NCBI RefSeq assembly: GCF_008725655.1
Contig: NZ_VYXP01000005.1
Coordinates: 1 to 64,000 of the forward strand
Source: Marinihelvus fidelis
GTDB lineage: Bacteria; Pseudomonadota; Gammaproteobacteria; Xanthomonadales; SZUA-36
DNA length: 64,000 nucleotides
Direction: 5' to 3'
Within the stretch, counting starts at the first letter, position 1; each line of letters starts with the position of its first letter. The notes beneath the pieces are model-generated. The model saw only the letters and a list, made by a program, of their open reading frames with translations, searched no databases and had not been told where the DNA came from. Shown piece after piece: positions 16,949-26,271 of the stretch. Made by a program: the position numbers and the translations under genes.

Positions 16949-19495
16949 TTGAAGAAACTATTGAAATGGATTTTCCGGCTGGGTGTGCTCGGAATCGTGG
17001 TCGGCGCCATCGCGCTGGGCGCGGTCTATTACACCATCGCGCCCACCCTGCCCGACGTCGAAGCCCTCAGGGACGTTCGCCTGCAGGTCCCTTTGCGGGT
17101 GTACAGCGCCGACGGCAAGCTGATCAATGTCTTCGGCGAGAAACGCCGCATCCCGGTTCGCATTGAAGACGTCCCGGACAACCTGAAGTACGCCTTTATC
17201 GCTGGCGAAGACGCGCGCTTTTTCGAGCACCCGGGTGTCGACTGGCAGGGCCTGACCCGGGCCGTGTGGACACTGGCGACCACGGGTGAAAAATCCATCG
17301 GCGGCAGTACCATCACGCAGATGCTGGCGCGGAATTACTTCCTGACGCTGGAAAAAACCTTTACCCGAAAGACCAAGGAAATCTTCCTTGCGCTGAAGAT
17401 CGAGCGCGAATTTACCAAGGACGAGATTCTCGAGCTGTTCCTGAACAAGATCCTGCTGGGGCACCGCGCCTACGGTGTCGGTGCCGCGGCCGATGTCTAT
17501 TACGGCAAGACCCTGGACCAGTTGACGCTGGCGCAGAGCGCGATGATCGCCGCGCTGCCCAAGGCGCCCTCGAGGATCAACCCCATTACCTCGCCCGAGC
17601 GTGCGCTGGAACGGCGCAATTACGTGCTGTCGCGGATGCTGGAACTGGACTACATCAGCCAGGCTGAGCACGACGCCGCCGTGGCCGAAGCCGACAACGC
17701 CTTCTACCACGGCGCCACCACCGAGGTCAGCGCGCCCTACCTGGCCGAAATGGTCCGCGCCGAAGTCTACGGGCGCATGGGCGAAGAGGCCTACACCGGT
17801 GGCTACCGGGTCTTCACCACGGTGCGGTCGGACATGCAGGCGGCGGCCAACGAGGCCATCCGTGCCGGGCTGGAAGACTACGACCACCGCCACGGCTACC
17901 GCGGCGCAGAAGCGCGCATCGACCTGGGCACGGCCACCGGGCCGGCCGCCTGGGACGAGGCCCTCAGTCCCTACCGCGCGGTCGCGGGCCTGGTGCCCGG
18001 TCTGGTCACCGAGGCCGACGCCGAATCGGCGCTGGTCTACCTGGCCGACGGGCAGACCGTGGCCCTGGCGCTGGAAGACATGGCCTGGGCGAAAAAATTC
18101 ATCAGCCGTGACCGTTATGGCGTGGATCCGAAAACGGTCGACGAAGTGGTCCAGCCGGGTGACATCGTGCGGGTTCGGCGCCAGGACGACGGCCGCTGGC
18201 AGCTGGGCCAGGTTCCCGACGCGGAAGCGGCACTGGTGTCCATCGACCCGGACGACGGCGCGATTCGCGCACTGGTCGGCGGTTTCGATTTTTCGCGCAG
18301 CAAGTTCAACCGCATTACCCAGAGCGTCCGCCAACCGGGCTCGTCGTTCAAGCCGTTCGTTTACTCGGCGGCGCTGGAGCGCGGCTTCACCACCGCCAGC
18401 CTGATCAACGACGCGCCCATCGTGTTCGAAGACACGGAACTGGAGCGCACCTGGAAGCCGCAGAACTTCAGCGAGAAGTTTTTCGGCCCCACCCGGCTGC
18501 GCGAGGCCATGGTGAACTCACGCAACCTGGTTTCCATTCGCCTGTTGCGCGATATCGGCATCAGTTACGCGCGCGAATACATCAGCGAATTCGGCTTCGA
18601 TGTCGGCGCCCTGCCGGCCAACCTGTCGATGGCGCTGGGCACTGCGGACCTGCCGCCGCTGTCCATGGCCCGCGGCTACGCCGTGTTTGCCAACGGCGGC
18701 TATCGCGTCGACCCGTACTTTGTCGACACCATCGAGGATGACGATGGCCGCGTGATCTACCGCGCCAACCCGCCCACCGTCTGCCCGGATTGCGAAAAGG
18801 CCATGGCCGATGCGCTGGCCGCGGCGCCGCTCGCCGAGCCCGCCGATACCGGCCACGAAGACGCGGACGGCAACGCGGCCGCCATCGACCCGACGCCGGA
18901 CTACCGCCCGCTGGAAGCCGCGGTGACCGGCGAAGACGAACTCGATGACGACCTGGCGCCCGAGGCCTGGCCGGAAGTGCCCGACAACCTGCCCATCGAA
19001 CCGGCGCCGCGCGCGATATCCGAGCAGAACGCCTACCTGGTGCGCTCGATGATGATGGACGTGATCCGCCGCGGCACCGGCAAGAAGGCCATGGAACTGG
19101 GGCGCAACGACCTGGCCGGCAAGACCGGCACCACCAACGACCAGCGCGACGCCTGGTTCTCGGGTTACAACAGCGAACTGGTCACGACCGTCTGGGTCGG
19201 CTTCGACAGTCACGACCCGCTGGGCCGGGCCGAAGTGGGCGGCCGCGCCGCCCTGCCCATCTGGATCGATTTCATGCGCGTGGCGCTCGAGGGTGTCCCT
19301 GATACACCGGCACCGCTGCCACCCGGCCTGGTGCAGGCCAAGATCAATCCGGATACCGGTTTGCTCGCGGCACTTGAAAGTCCGGGTGGAATCATGGAAG
19401 TATTCGAGGCAGGGCATCTTCCCGACATGGAAGATCACCAGCAAGGAGTCCGTCAGGATGCCGCGCAGGAAGAGGACCCGTACGACATCTATTGA
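16949..19495 (+). CDS. mrcA: Penicillin-binding protein 1A (bifunctional transglycosylase/transpeptidase, TTG start)
   Basis: This 848-residue protein has an N-terminal membrane anchor (residues ~8-32) and a GT51 transglycosylase domain with catalytic Glu87 in GEDARFFEHPGVDW and the GGSTITQMLARN motif. An OB-like insert follows, then a transpeptidase domain with the active-site SSFK (Ser465, Lys468), S-R-N in MVNSRNLVS and KTGTT near the C-terminus. It polymerises and cross-links peptidoglycan in the periplasm. The start is TTG at 16949 with a weak AGG site 8 nt upstream. Between the SRN and KTG motifs lies an acidic Ala/Asp/Glu-rich insertion (~611-690) with a CPDC pair. It is divergent from pilM; the next gene starts inside its 3' end. 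Confidence 0.95.
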   Translation: MKKLLKWIFRLGVLGIVVGAIALGAVYYTIAPTLPDVEALRDVRLQVPLRVYSADGKLINVFGEKRRIPVRIEDVPDNLKYAFIAGEDARFFEHPGVDWQGLTRAVWTLATTGEKSIGGSTITQMLARNYFLTLEKTFTRKTKEIFLALKIEREFTKDEILELFLNKILLGHRAYGVGAAADVYYGKTLDQLTLAQSAMIAALPKAPSRINPITSPERALERRNYVLSRMLELDYISQAEHDAAVAEADNAFYHGATTEVSAPYLAEMVRAEVYGRMGEEAYTGGYRVFTTVRSDMQAAANEAIRAGLEDYDHRHGYRGAEARIDLGTATGPAAWDEALSPYRAVAGLVPGLVTEADAESALVYLADGQTVALALEDMAWAKKFISRDRYGVDPKTVDEVVQPGDIVRVRRQDDGRWQLGQVPDAEAALVSIDPDDGAIRALVGGFDFSRSKFNRITQSVRQPGSSFKPFVYSAALERGFTTASLINDAPIVFEDTELERTWKPQNFSEKFFGPTRLREAMVNSRNLVSIRLLRDIGISYAREYISEFGFDVGALPANLSMALGTADLPPLSMARGYAVFANGGYRVDPYFVDTIEDDDGRVIYRANPPTVCPDCEKAMADALAAAPLAEPADTGHEDADGNAAAIDPTPDYRPLEAAVTGEDELDDDLAPEAWPEVPDNLPIEPAPRAISEQNAYLVRSMMMDVIRRGTGKKAMELGRNDLAGKTGTTNDQRDAWFSGYNSELVTTVWVGFDSHDPLGRAEVGGRAALPIWIDFMRVALEGVPDTPAPLPPGLVQAKINPDTGLLAALESPGGIMEVFEAGHLPDMEDHQQGVRQDAAQEEDPYDIY

Positions 19496-20126
19496 CCGCC
19501 AGGACAACGGCGGCGCCCGTGTCTCCCGCAGCATGCGGAAACTGCAGATGCTGCGCCGCGACGTCGCCATCGAGGCGGCCCGCATCATGGCCACCGAGGG
19601 CCAGCACAACTTCAAGATGGCCAAGCGCAAGGCCGCCGAACGCATCGGCGTCAATCCGCGCGTTGCCCTGCCCAGCAACATCGAGGTCGAGGAAGCCCTG
19701 CGCGCCTACCAGGGCTTCTATGGCGGAGAATCCCACTCAGAGCAATTACAGTCCCTGCGCGCGACCGCAGCCGGGCTGATGCGCAACCTGGAAAGCTACC
19801 GGCCCAGGCTGGTAGGCCCCGTGCTCGATGGCACGGCCGACAGTCATTCGAGGATTTCCCTGCAGCTGTTCAACGACCCGCCGGACATGGTCATTCTCTA
19901 CCTGCTGGAAATCGGCGTGCCGTTTCACCAGGAACAGCGGCGAATCCGCTGGCACGATGGCAGCTTCCGCGACATCGAGTTGCTGGTCACCGAGTTTGAA
20001 GGGGTGTCGGTCGAACTGGCGCTGTTTGGCACCGTGGACCTGCGCCAGGCGCCACCCAGCCCCGTGGACGGGCGCCCGCAAAAACGTGCGGGCCTGCCGG
20101 AAGTGGAAGAACTGCTGGCGGCCTGA
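19458..20126 (+). CDS. Conserved protein of unknown function overlapping the PBP1A gene
   Basis: The 222-residue protein starts at ATG 19458, 38 nt inside the PBP1A gene in another frame, with AAGGAG 9 nt upstream. A later in-frame ATG (RSMRKLQML) is an alternative. The N-terminal ~80 residues are helical and very basic (MPRRKRTRTTS, then an ARIMATEGQHNFKMAKRKAAERIGV segment). The C-terminal half looks alpha/beta. The first part resembles proteins often labelled only as hypothetical or nucleotidyltransferase-associated in gammaproteobacteria; I do not assign a function. It converges on gltA with 30 bp between. Confidence 0.8.
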   Translation: MPRRKRTRTTSIDRQDNGGARVSRSMRKLQMLRRDVAIEAARIMATEGQHNFKMAKRKAAERIGVNPRVALPSNIEVEEALRAYQGFYGGESHSEQLQSLRATAAGLMRNLESYRPRLVGPVLDGTADSHSRISLQLFNDPPDMVILYLLEIGVPFHQEQRRIRWHDGSFRDIELLVTEFEGVSVELALFGTVDLRQAPPSPVDGRPQKRAGLPEVEELLAA

Positions 20127-20156
20127 GCATCACCTGCCCAGGCCACCGGCGGGGCA

Positions 20157-21446
20157 TCAACGGTTGTCGATACCCACGTAGTTGCGCTCGGTCGCGCCGG
20201 TGTACACCTGGCGCGGGCGGCCGATGGGCGTGGGGTTGGCACTCTGTTCCAGCCAGTGCGCCACCCAGCCCGTGGTGCGCGCGATCGCGAACATCACCGT
20301 GAACATGCTGGTGGGAATACCCAGCGCCTTGTAGATGATGCCCGAGTAGAAGTCGACGTTCGGGTACAACTTGCGCTCGACGAAGTAGTCGTCCTTCAGC
20401 GCGATCTGCTCCAGCTCGCGGGCCAGGTCCATCAGCGGATCGGACACGCCCAGGTCGTCGAGCACGGCATGCGCCGCTTCGCGGATGATGGCCGCGCGCG
20501 GGTCAAAGTTCTTGTACACGCGGTGACCGAAGCCCATCAGGCGGAACGGGTCGTTCTTGTCCTTGGCCTTGTTGATGTACTTGCCGATCTGCGAGACATC
20601 GCCGATCTGTTCCAGCATGGTCAGCACCGCCTCGTTGGCGCCGCCGTGCGCCGGGCCCCACAGGGCGGCGATGCCGGAGGCCACGCAGGCGTACGGGTTG
20701 GCTCCGGTGGAGCCCACCAGGCGCACCGTCGAGGTGCTGGCGTTCTGCTCGTGGTCGGCGTGCAGGATGAACAGCAGGTCCATGGCACGGGCGGCCACTT
20801 CGCTGACCTGGTAGTCCTCGGCCGGCACGCTGAACATCATGTCCAGGAAGCGCTCGGTGTAACCCAGGCGGTTCTGCGGGTAGGACGACGGCCAGCCCAT
20901 GTGGTGGCGGTAACAGGCCGCCGCGATGGTCGGCATCTTGGCGATCAGGCGCTTGGCCGCCAGCATCCGCTGTTCGGGATCACGCATGTCCAGGCGGTCG
21001 TGGTAGAACGACGCCAGCGAGCCCACCACGCCGGACATCATCGCCATCGGGTGCGCGTCGTAATGGAAGCCGGCCATGAAGTTGTTCAGCTTCTCGTGCA
21101 CCATCGTGTGGTACGTGATGTCCTTGCGGAACTCGGTGAACTCCGCACGGTTGGGCAGCTCGCCGTTCAGTAGCAGGTACGCCACCTCGATAAAGCTGGA
21201 CTGCTTGGCCAGCTGTTCGATGGGGTAACCACGGTAACGCAGGATGCCGTTGCCGCCGTCGATGAAGGTGATGGCGCTGGAGCAACTGGCGGTGGCGGTG
21301 AAACCGGGGTCGTAGGTGAAATACCCCAGTTCTTTCGGCACGCCCTTGATGGCCAGCGTGGGTTCGCCTTCGGCACCACGGATAACGGGCAGTTCGACGG
21401 ACTTACCGGAAGCTTCATCGGTGAGAATGACGGGCTTGTCGGACAC
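20157..21446 (-). CDS. gltA: Citrate synthase (GTG start)
   Basis: This 429-residue type II citrate synthase condenses acetyl-CoA and oxaloacetate. Catalytic segments are [10 protein letters not shown] (His of the HAD/HEQ motif), [12 protein letters not shown] (His) and [14 protein letters not shown] (Asp). I chose GTG 21446, because AGGAG lies 6 nt upstream and the resulting N-terminus SDKPVILTD matches the family. The upstream TTG at 21461 would place the ribosome site inside the gene. It is transcribed alone, downstream of the rpmE2 terminator. Confidence 0.95.
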   Translation of the reverse strand: MSDKPVILTDEASGKSVELPVIRGAEGEPTLAIKGVPKELGYFTYDPGFTATASCSSAITFIDGGNGILRYRGYPIEQLAKQSSFIEVAYLLLNGELPNRAEFTEFRKDITYHTMVHEKLNNFMAGFHYDAHPMAMMSGVVGSLASFYHDRLDMRDPEQRMLAAKRLIAKMPTIAAACYRHHMGWPSSYPQNRLGYTERFLDMMFSVPAEDYQVSEVAARAMDLLFILHADHEQNASTSTVRLVGSTGANPYACVASGIAALWGPAHGGANEAVLTMLEQIGDVSQIGKYINKAKDKNDPFRLMGFGHRVYKNFDPRAAIIREAAHAVLDDLGVSDPLMDLARELEQIALKDDYFVERKLYPNVDFYSGIIYKALGIPTSMFTVMFAIARTTGWVAHWLEQSANPTPIGRPRQVYTGATERNYVGIDNR

Positions 21447-21469
21447 GGACAACTCCTGCAAATTAACTT

Positions 21470-21502
21470 AAAAAAGCCCGGCAGGCGGTGGCCATGCCGG
21501 GC
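21470..21502 (-). terminator. Rho-independent terminator of rpmE2
   Basis: The arms GCCCGGCA (21476-21483) and TGCCGGGC (21495-21502) form the stem. On the minus strand it is followed by six T residues (A-run 21470-21475). On the plus strand the right arm is followed by TTTT, so it may act in both directions. Confidence 0.85.
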
Positions 21503-21520
21503 TTTTGCGTGATCGGAACC

Positions 21521-21763
21521 TTACTTCTGGTACCGGCGCTTGAAGCGGTCGACTCGACCGCCGGAATCCAGCACCTTGTGCTTGCCGGTGTAGAACGGGT
21601 GGGATGCACTGGAAATATCCACCTTGATCAGGGGGTATTCCTCGCCATCTTCCCACTTGATGGTTTCGTTCGTGTTCATCGTAGAGCGGGTCAGGAACGA
21701 GAAGTCCGAAGACACGTCCTGGAAGACCACCTTACGATATTCAGGGTGAATGCCAGCTTTCAT
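21521..21763 (-). CDS. rpmE2: Ribosomal protein bL31, zinc-independent type B
   Basis: This 80-residue protein begins [16 protein letters not shown] and has the type B L31 pattern [11 protein letters not shown]...[21 protein letters not shown]. It contains no cysteine, so it is the zinc-free form that in other bacteria replaces the zinc-binding L31 when zinc is scarce. The zinc-type rpmE is not in this window. It is transcribed alone and followed by a terminator. No Zur-like site was clearly visible upstream. Confidence 0.95.
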   Translation of the reverse strand: MKAGIHPEYRKVVFQDVSSDFSFLTRSTMNTNETIKWEDGEEYPLIKVDISSASHPFYTGKHKVLDSGGRVDRFKRRYQK

Positions 21764-21850
21764 GACGTCATTCCTGCAATCGCGGGTTTCAGAGAGCCGG
21801 GCATATTAACGGCAAACGCCACCCGACACAAGCATTTTCCACGCCCATGA

Positions 21851-23008
21851 TCAGTCCTTTCCGGGCAGGAAAAGCGCCTGCAGGTCGTTGACGAAACGCC
21901 AGCCCAGCGCGGACGGCGCATAACCCGCGCCGCCAGGCTCAAGCAGGCCGCGTTCGACCGCCTGCCCGACGCGATCGGCAACGGTCTCCCAGCCCAGCCC
22001 GGTCCGGGCCTCGAATGCATCGCGGGCGAAGCCGTCACGCAGGCGCAGGCCGTTCAGGAAGAACTCGAAAACGCGCTCTTCCACGTCGATTTCACGGGTT
22101 TCGGCCAGCCGGTCACCGGCGAGATAGCGCTTCGGGTGCCGCGACTTGGCCAGTCGCAGGATACGCCCGCCGGCGGGGTCGGTGAGCTTGGCGTGCGCGC
22201 CGGCGCCGATGCCCAGGTAGTCGCCAAAGCGCCAGTAATTCAGGTTATGGCGGCTCGACTGCCCGGGCCTGGCCCAGGCCGACACCTCGTATTGCGCAAA
22301 CCCACCCTCGACCAGCCGGGCCGCGCTTTGCTCCTGCATGTCCCAGCTGGTGTCGTCGTCGGGAATGCCACGTGGCGGCGCCGCGGCGAACGCGGTGTTC
22401 GGCTCCAGGGTTAACTGGTAATGGGACACGTGGGCCGGCGCCGCCGCCACGGCACGATCGATATCTTCGAGCGCCTGCACCACGGTCTGCCCCGGCAGGG
22501 CGTACATCAGGTCGATGTTGAAGTTGTCCAGGCCGGCGTCGTGCAGCGACCCGATGGCGCGATCGACCTCGGCCGAGCCGTGGATGCGGCCCAGTTTATT
22601 CAGGTGGGCATCGTTAAAGCTCTGCACCCCCAGCGACACGCGGTTGATGCCGGCGTCGCGGTAGGCGCTGAAACGGTCGTGCTCGACGGTGCCCGGGTTG
22701 GCCTCCAGTGTCACCTCGCAGCCGGGTGCCAGGGCAATGCGGGCGCGGATGCCCGATAGCAGCTCATCCATCTGCGCTGCGTTGAACAGGCTGGGCGTGC
22801 CGCCGCCGAAGAACACGCTCGACACCGGCCGGCCCCAGGCCAGCGGCAGGTCCTGTTCCAGGTCATCCAGCAGGGCGCGGATGTAGTCTTCCGCGGGCAG
22901 CTCCCCCTTCAGGGCGTGGGAATTGAAGTCGCAGTAAGGGCACTTGCGCACGCACCAGGGCAGGTGCACGTACAGGCCCAACGGCGGAAGGGAGAGACCG
23001 GCGGACAC
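21851..23008 (-). CDS. hemW: Radical SAM heme chaperone HemW (GTG start)
   Basis: This 385-residue protein has the radical SAM cluster motif CVRKCPYCDFNSH (CxxxCxxC) near residue 20, SAM-binding VFFGGGTPS and the EANPGTVE segment, then a C-terminal HemW domain with the family FEFFLNGLRL motif. HemW binds heme and delivers it to respiratory proteins. It is not the oxygen-independent coproporphyrinogen oxidase HemN, from which it differs in the CxxxCxxC spacing and missing tail. The start is GTG 23008, 6 bp after the rdgB stop. It is the third gene of rph-rdgB-hemW. Confidence 0.93.
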   Translation of the reverse strand: MSAGLSLPPLGLYVHLPWCVRKCPYCDFNSHALKGELPAEDYIRALLDDLEQDLPLAWGRPVSSVFFGGGTPSLFNAAQMDELLSGIRARIALAPGCEVTLEANPGTVEHDRFSAYRDAGINRVSLGVQSFNDAHLNKLGRIHGSAEVDRAIGSLHDAGLDNFNIDLMYALPGQTVVQALEDIDRAVAAAPAHVSHYQLTLEPNTAFAAAPPRGIPDDDTSWDMQEQSAARLVEGGFAQYEVSAWARPGQSSRHNLNYWRFGDYLGIGAGAHAKLTDPAGGRILRLAKSRHPKRYLAGDRLAETREIDVEERVFEFFLNGLRLRDGFARDAFEARTGLGWETVADRVGQAVERGLLEPGGAGYAPSALGWRFVNDLQALFLPGKD

Positions 23009-23014
23009 GCGGTT

Positions 23015-23626
23015 TCAGGCATCCAGCGCGGCCACCAGGGCGCGCACGGCCTGGCCGCGATGGCTGAGCCGGTTCTTTTCCGCCGGGTCGAGCTCGGCCG
23101 AGGTCTCGTCTCGCCCGCCCACGCGGAACAGCGGGTCGTAGCCGAAGCCGCCCTTGCCCCGTGGCGCGGCCAGGATATGGCCGTGCCAGCGCGCCGTCGC
23201 CAGCACCGGGGCCGGGTCAGATGCCGAACGCGTCAGCACCACGGCGCAGAAGAAGTAGGCCGCGCGGTCGTCGCCCGCCAGGCCGTTCATGTTCTCGAGC
23301 AGGCGCGCATTGTTGGCCGCATCGTCGCCATGGGCGCCGGCGTAGCGCGCGGAGAAGATACCGGGCTCGCCGCCCAGCGCGGGAACCACCAGGCCGGAGT
23401 CGTCGGCAATTGCCGCGCGACCGGTATGGCGCGAAGCGTTACGGGCCTTCAGCAGGGCATTTTCGATGAACGTGGGCGCGTCTTCCGGCGCTTCCGGGGT
23501 ATCCCAGTCCGACTGCGCGCGCAGGTGGTAGCCCAGTGGCGCCAGCATGGCCGCCAGTTCCTTCAGCTTGCCGGCGTTGCCGCTGGCGAGCACCAGCTCC
23601 ACCGGCGTTGCGGCGCCATCGCTCAC
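23015..23626 (-). CDS. rdgB: dITP/XTP pyrophosphatase (RdgB/HAM1)
   Basis: This 203-residue protein starts [19 protein letters not shown], the substrate-binding signature of the Ham1 family, and contains [24 protein letters not shown] and [11 protein letters not shown]. It hydrolyses non-canonical purine nucleoside triphosphates to keep them out of DNA. It overlaps rph by 4 nt and is followed 6 bp later by hemW. Confidence 0.95.
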   Translation of the reverse strand: MSDGAATPVELVLASGNAGKLKELAAMLAPLGYHLRAQSDWDTPEAPEDAPTFIENALLKARNASRHTGRAAIADDSGLVVPALGGEPGIFSARYAGAHGDDAANNARLLENMNGLAGDDRAAYFFCAVVLTRSASDPAPVLATARWHGHILAAPRGKGGFGYDPLFRVGGRDETSAELDPAEKNRLSHRGQAVRALVAALDA

Positions 23627-24336
23627 GCCAGCGCCTCATCCTGCGCGACCATCAGTTCGCGGATACCCTTCTCGGCCAGGTCGACCAGCGCGTCGAGTTC
23701 GTCACGCCGGAATGCATGTCCCTCCGCCGTGCCCTGCAACTCGATGAAACCGCCGCCGTCGTTCATCACCACGTTCATGTCGGTTTCCGCGCCAGAATCT
23801 TCCGGGTAATCCAGGTCAAGTACGGGCGTGTCACCAAAGATGCCGACCGAGACCGCCGCCACCTGACCGTGCACCGGGCTGGATTTCAGCCGCCCTTTCT
23901 GCACCAGGCCGTTGCAGGCATCCACCAGGGCCACGTAGGCACCGGTGATGGCCGCGGTACGGGTACCACCATCGGCCTGCAGCACATCGCAGTCGAGCGT
24001 GATGGTGCGCTCACCCAGCGCGCGACGGTCCACCACCGCGCGCAGCGAACGGCCGATCAGGCGCTGGATCTCCAGCGTCCGGCCGCCCTGCTTGCCGGCG
24101 GTGGCCTCGCGGCGCATGCGGCTGCCGGTGGAGCGCGGCAACATGCCGTACTCCGCAGTCACCCAGCCTTCGTTCTTGCCACGCAGCCACGGCGGCACCT
24201 TCTCTTCCACCGAGGCGGTGCACAGCACCCGCGTGTTTCCGCAGCTGATCAGGACTGAGCCCTCGGCATGCATGGTGAAGTTTCGCTCAATACTGACGGA
24301 ACGCAGCTCGTCCGCCGCTCTGCCGCTGGGTCTCAT
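23623..24336 (-). CDS. rph: Ribonuclease PH
   Basis: This 237-residue phosphorolytic 3'-5' exoribonuclease trims tRNA 3' ends. Visible features are [54 protein letters not shown] and the catalytic-site VDACNGL and DLDYPEDS segments. It is the first gene of rph-rdgB-hemW and is divergent from yicC, with 116 bp between them for both promoters. Confidence 0.97.
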   Translation of the reverse strand: MRPSGRAADELRSVSIERNFTMHAEGSVLISCGNTRVLCTASVEEKVPPWLRGKNEGWVTAEYGMLPRSTGSRMRREATAGKQGGRTLEIQRLIGRSLRAVVDRRALGERTITLDCDVLQADGGTRTAAITGAYVALVDACNGLVQKGRLKSSPVHGQVAAVSVGIFGDTPVLDLDYPEDSGAETDMNVVMNDGGGFIELQGTAEGHAFRRDELDALVDLAEKGIRELMVAQDEALA

Positions 24337-24452
24337 GGGGCCTCCAGGTGCTGTGATTCAGGAAGCGCGCTCATCGGGCCGGACCATTGCGGGTTCCCCG
24401 CCACGCGGCGCGCCGGTAACATTGTGCCACCCCCGACCAAGCGGACACCACC

Positions 24453-25322
24453 ATGATCAGGAGCATGACCGGCTTTGCCAGCCTGGAACGCCACTACCCT
24501 TTCGGACGGCTGAGCTGGGAACTGCGCAGCGTAAACCACCGTTACCTGGAGTTCGGCATGCGCCTGCCCGAGGAGTTCCGGGTGCTCGAACCCAAGGTAC
24601 GCGAGTGCCTGGCCAAACATGTCGGGCGCGGCAAGATCGACGTCACCCTGCGCTACCACGAGGCCCCGGGAAGCAGCGGCGCGCGCCTGGAGCTGAACGG
24701 TGACATGGCCGCGGGCCTGCTGAAAATGCATGCCGACCTGGCCGCCTCGGCGGGCCTGGACCAGGCGCCGGACCTGAGCGCGCTGATGCGCTGGCCGGGG
24801 CTGGTCACCGAGCAACTGCCCGACCCGGCACCACTGCAGGCCGCCGCCCTTGAACTGCTCGAGGAAGCCGCGGTCAAGCTGCGGTCGGCCCGCGAGCGCG
24901 AGGGCGCCCAGATTGACGGCATGTTGCGCGAGCGCCTGGACGGCATCGCCCACTGGACCGGCGAGATCCGTTCCTGGCTGCCGGACATCCGCGACGCGCT
25001 GCGGTCGCGCATGCGCGACCGCGTGGCCGAACTGGCACAGAACATCGACGCCGACCGCCTGGAGCAGGAAGTCGCGGTGCTGGCGCAGAAGATGGACGTC
25101 GACGAGGAACTCGACCGCCTGGATGCCCACGTGTCCGAGACCACCCGCACCCTGGGCCAGGACGACCCGGTGGGTCGCCGCCTGGATTTCCTGATGCAGG
25201 AATTCAACCGCGAATCGAACACGCTGAGCTCCAAGTCCGTCGACCCGCGCACCACCCAGGCCGCCGTGGAGCTGAAGGTGCTGGTCGATCAGATGCGCGA
25301 GCAGGTCCAGAATGTCGAGTAG
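24453..25322 (+). CDS. yicC: YicC family endoribonuclease-like protein
   Basis: This 289-residue protein starts MIRSMTGFAS, the conserved YicC N-terminus, followed by SWELRSVNHRYLEFGMRLPEE. The C-terminus holds the family motif GRRLDFLMQEFNRESNTL. Related proteins (YicC, YloC) act as endoribonucleases and affect small-RNA turnover. It heads the plus-strand block yicC-gmk-rpoZ-spoT-ridA-recG and overlaps gmk by 11 nt. Confidence 0.95.
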   Translation: MIRSMTGFASLERHYPFGRLSWELRSVNHRYLEFGMRLPEEFRVLEPKVRECLAKHVGRGKIDVTLRYHEAPGSSGARLELNGDMAAGLLKMHADLAASAGLDQAPDLSALMRWPGLVTEQLPDPAPLQAAALELLEEAAVKLRSAREREGAQIDGMLRERLDGIAHWTGEIRSWLPDIRDALRSRMRDRVAELAQNIDADRLEQEVAVLAQKMDVDEELDRLDAHVSETTRTLGQDDPVGRRLDFLMQEFNRESNTLSSKSVDPRTTQAAVELKVLVDQMREQVQNVE

Positions 25323-25935
25323 CGGTGAGCTGTTCGTGGTCGCCGCGCCATCCGGCGCCGGCAAGACCAGCCTGGTGAACGCGCTGGTCGACAGCGACGA
25401 ACAACTCGCGCTCTCGGTGTCCTACACCACCCGCCCGGCCCGGCCCGGCGAAGTCGACGGCAGGCACTATCACTTCACCGCGCCGGAGGCCTTTGCGCGC
25501 ATGGTCGAGGCGGGCGAGTTCCTGGAGTGGGCGAATGTCTTCGGCAACTGCTACGGCACCCACGAAGGCACGACCCGTGCCGTACTCGACAGCGGCCGCG
25601 ACGTGATCCTGGAAATCGACTGGCAGGGCGCCCGCCAGGTGCGCGAGCGCTTCCCCGGCTGTCACGGCATATTTATCCTGCCGCCGTCACTGGCGGCGCT
25701 GCGTGAGCGCCTGGGCCGGCGCGGCCAGGACAGCGCCGAAGTCATCGCCGGGCGCATGGAGAAAGCCCGCGCGGAAATCTCGCATTGCGGCGAGTTCGAT
25801 TTCGTCGTCGTCAACGATGATTTCGACGCCGCGCTGGCGGAACTGGGCACGATAATCGAGGCCTGCCGGCACGGCCATCCGCCGGGCGGACCGCGCCACG
25901 AGGCATTGCTGGCGGAACTGCTTGAAAACGGATAA
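25312..25935 (+). CDS. gmk: Guanylate kinase
   Basis: This 207-residue kinase phosphorylates GMP to GDP. It has the P-loop [12 protein letters not shown] near residue 11, the GMP-binding [19 protein letters not shown] segment and [11 protein letters not shown]. It overlaps yicC by 11 nt and precedes rpoZ and spoT, the usual gammaproteobacterial order linking GTP supply to (p)ppGpp metabolism. Confidence 0.97.
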   Translation: MSSSGELFVVAAPSGAGKTSLVNALVDSDEQLALSVSYTTRPARPGEVDGRHYHFTAPEAFARMVEAGEFLEWANVFGNCYGTHEGTTRAVLDSGRDVILEIDWQGARQVRERFPGCHGIFILPPSLAALRERLGRRGQDSAEVIAGRMEKARAEISHCGEFDFVVVNDDFDAALAELGTIIEACRHGHPPGGPRHEALLAELLENG

Positions 25936-25991
25936 AATTGACCGATTCGACCCTGCGTTTTGTGCGCAAATCACCGTATCAGGAAAGACCC

Positions 25992-26255
25992 ATGGCAAGA
26001 ATTACCGTAGAAGACTGTCTCGACAACGTCGATAACCGCTTTGAACTGGTGCTGACCGCGACCCGTCGCGCGCGCCAGATCGCCCACGGCGCGGAGCCGA
26101 TGGTCGAGGAAGAAAACGACAAACCCACCGTGATCGCGCTGCGCGAAATCGCCGGCGGCCAGATGGACGCCGAAAAGGTGGACGTGCTGCAGGCGGAAAT
26201 CGAGGCGGCCCAGGTATTCGAGGCGGTCGATACCGACGAGGATCCCACTCTCTGA
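25992..26255 (+). CDS. rpoZ: RNA polymerase omega subunit
   Basis: This 87-residue protein starts [21 protein letters not shown], with the conserved RARQI segment and [13 protein letters not shown]. Omega helps assemble beta' and forms part of one (p)ppGpp site on RNA polymerase. The start is ATG 25992, with AGGAAAG upstream; a longer in-frame ATG at 25938 adds a non-family extension. It lies between gmk and spoT. Confidence 0.96.
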   Translation: MARITVEDCLDNVDNRFELVLTATRRARQIAHGAEPMVEEENDKPTVIALREIAGGQMDAEKVDVLQAEIEAAQVFEAVDTDEDPTL

Positions 26256-26271
26256 GTGACTGATCCGTAAC

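Noticed and set aside
16958-18334. 458-residue minus-strand ORF opposite PBP1A
   Set aside because: The PBP1A motifs lie on the plus strand; the antisense product has no recognisable motif.
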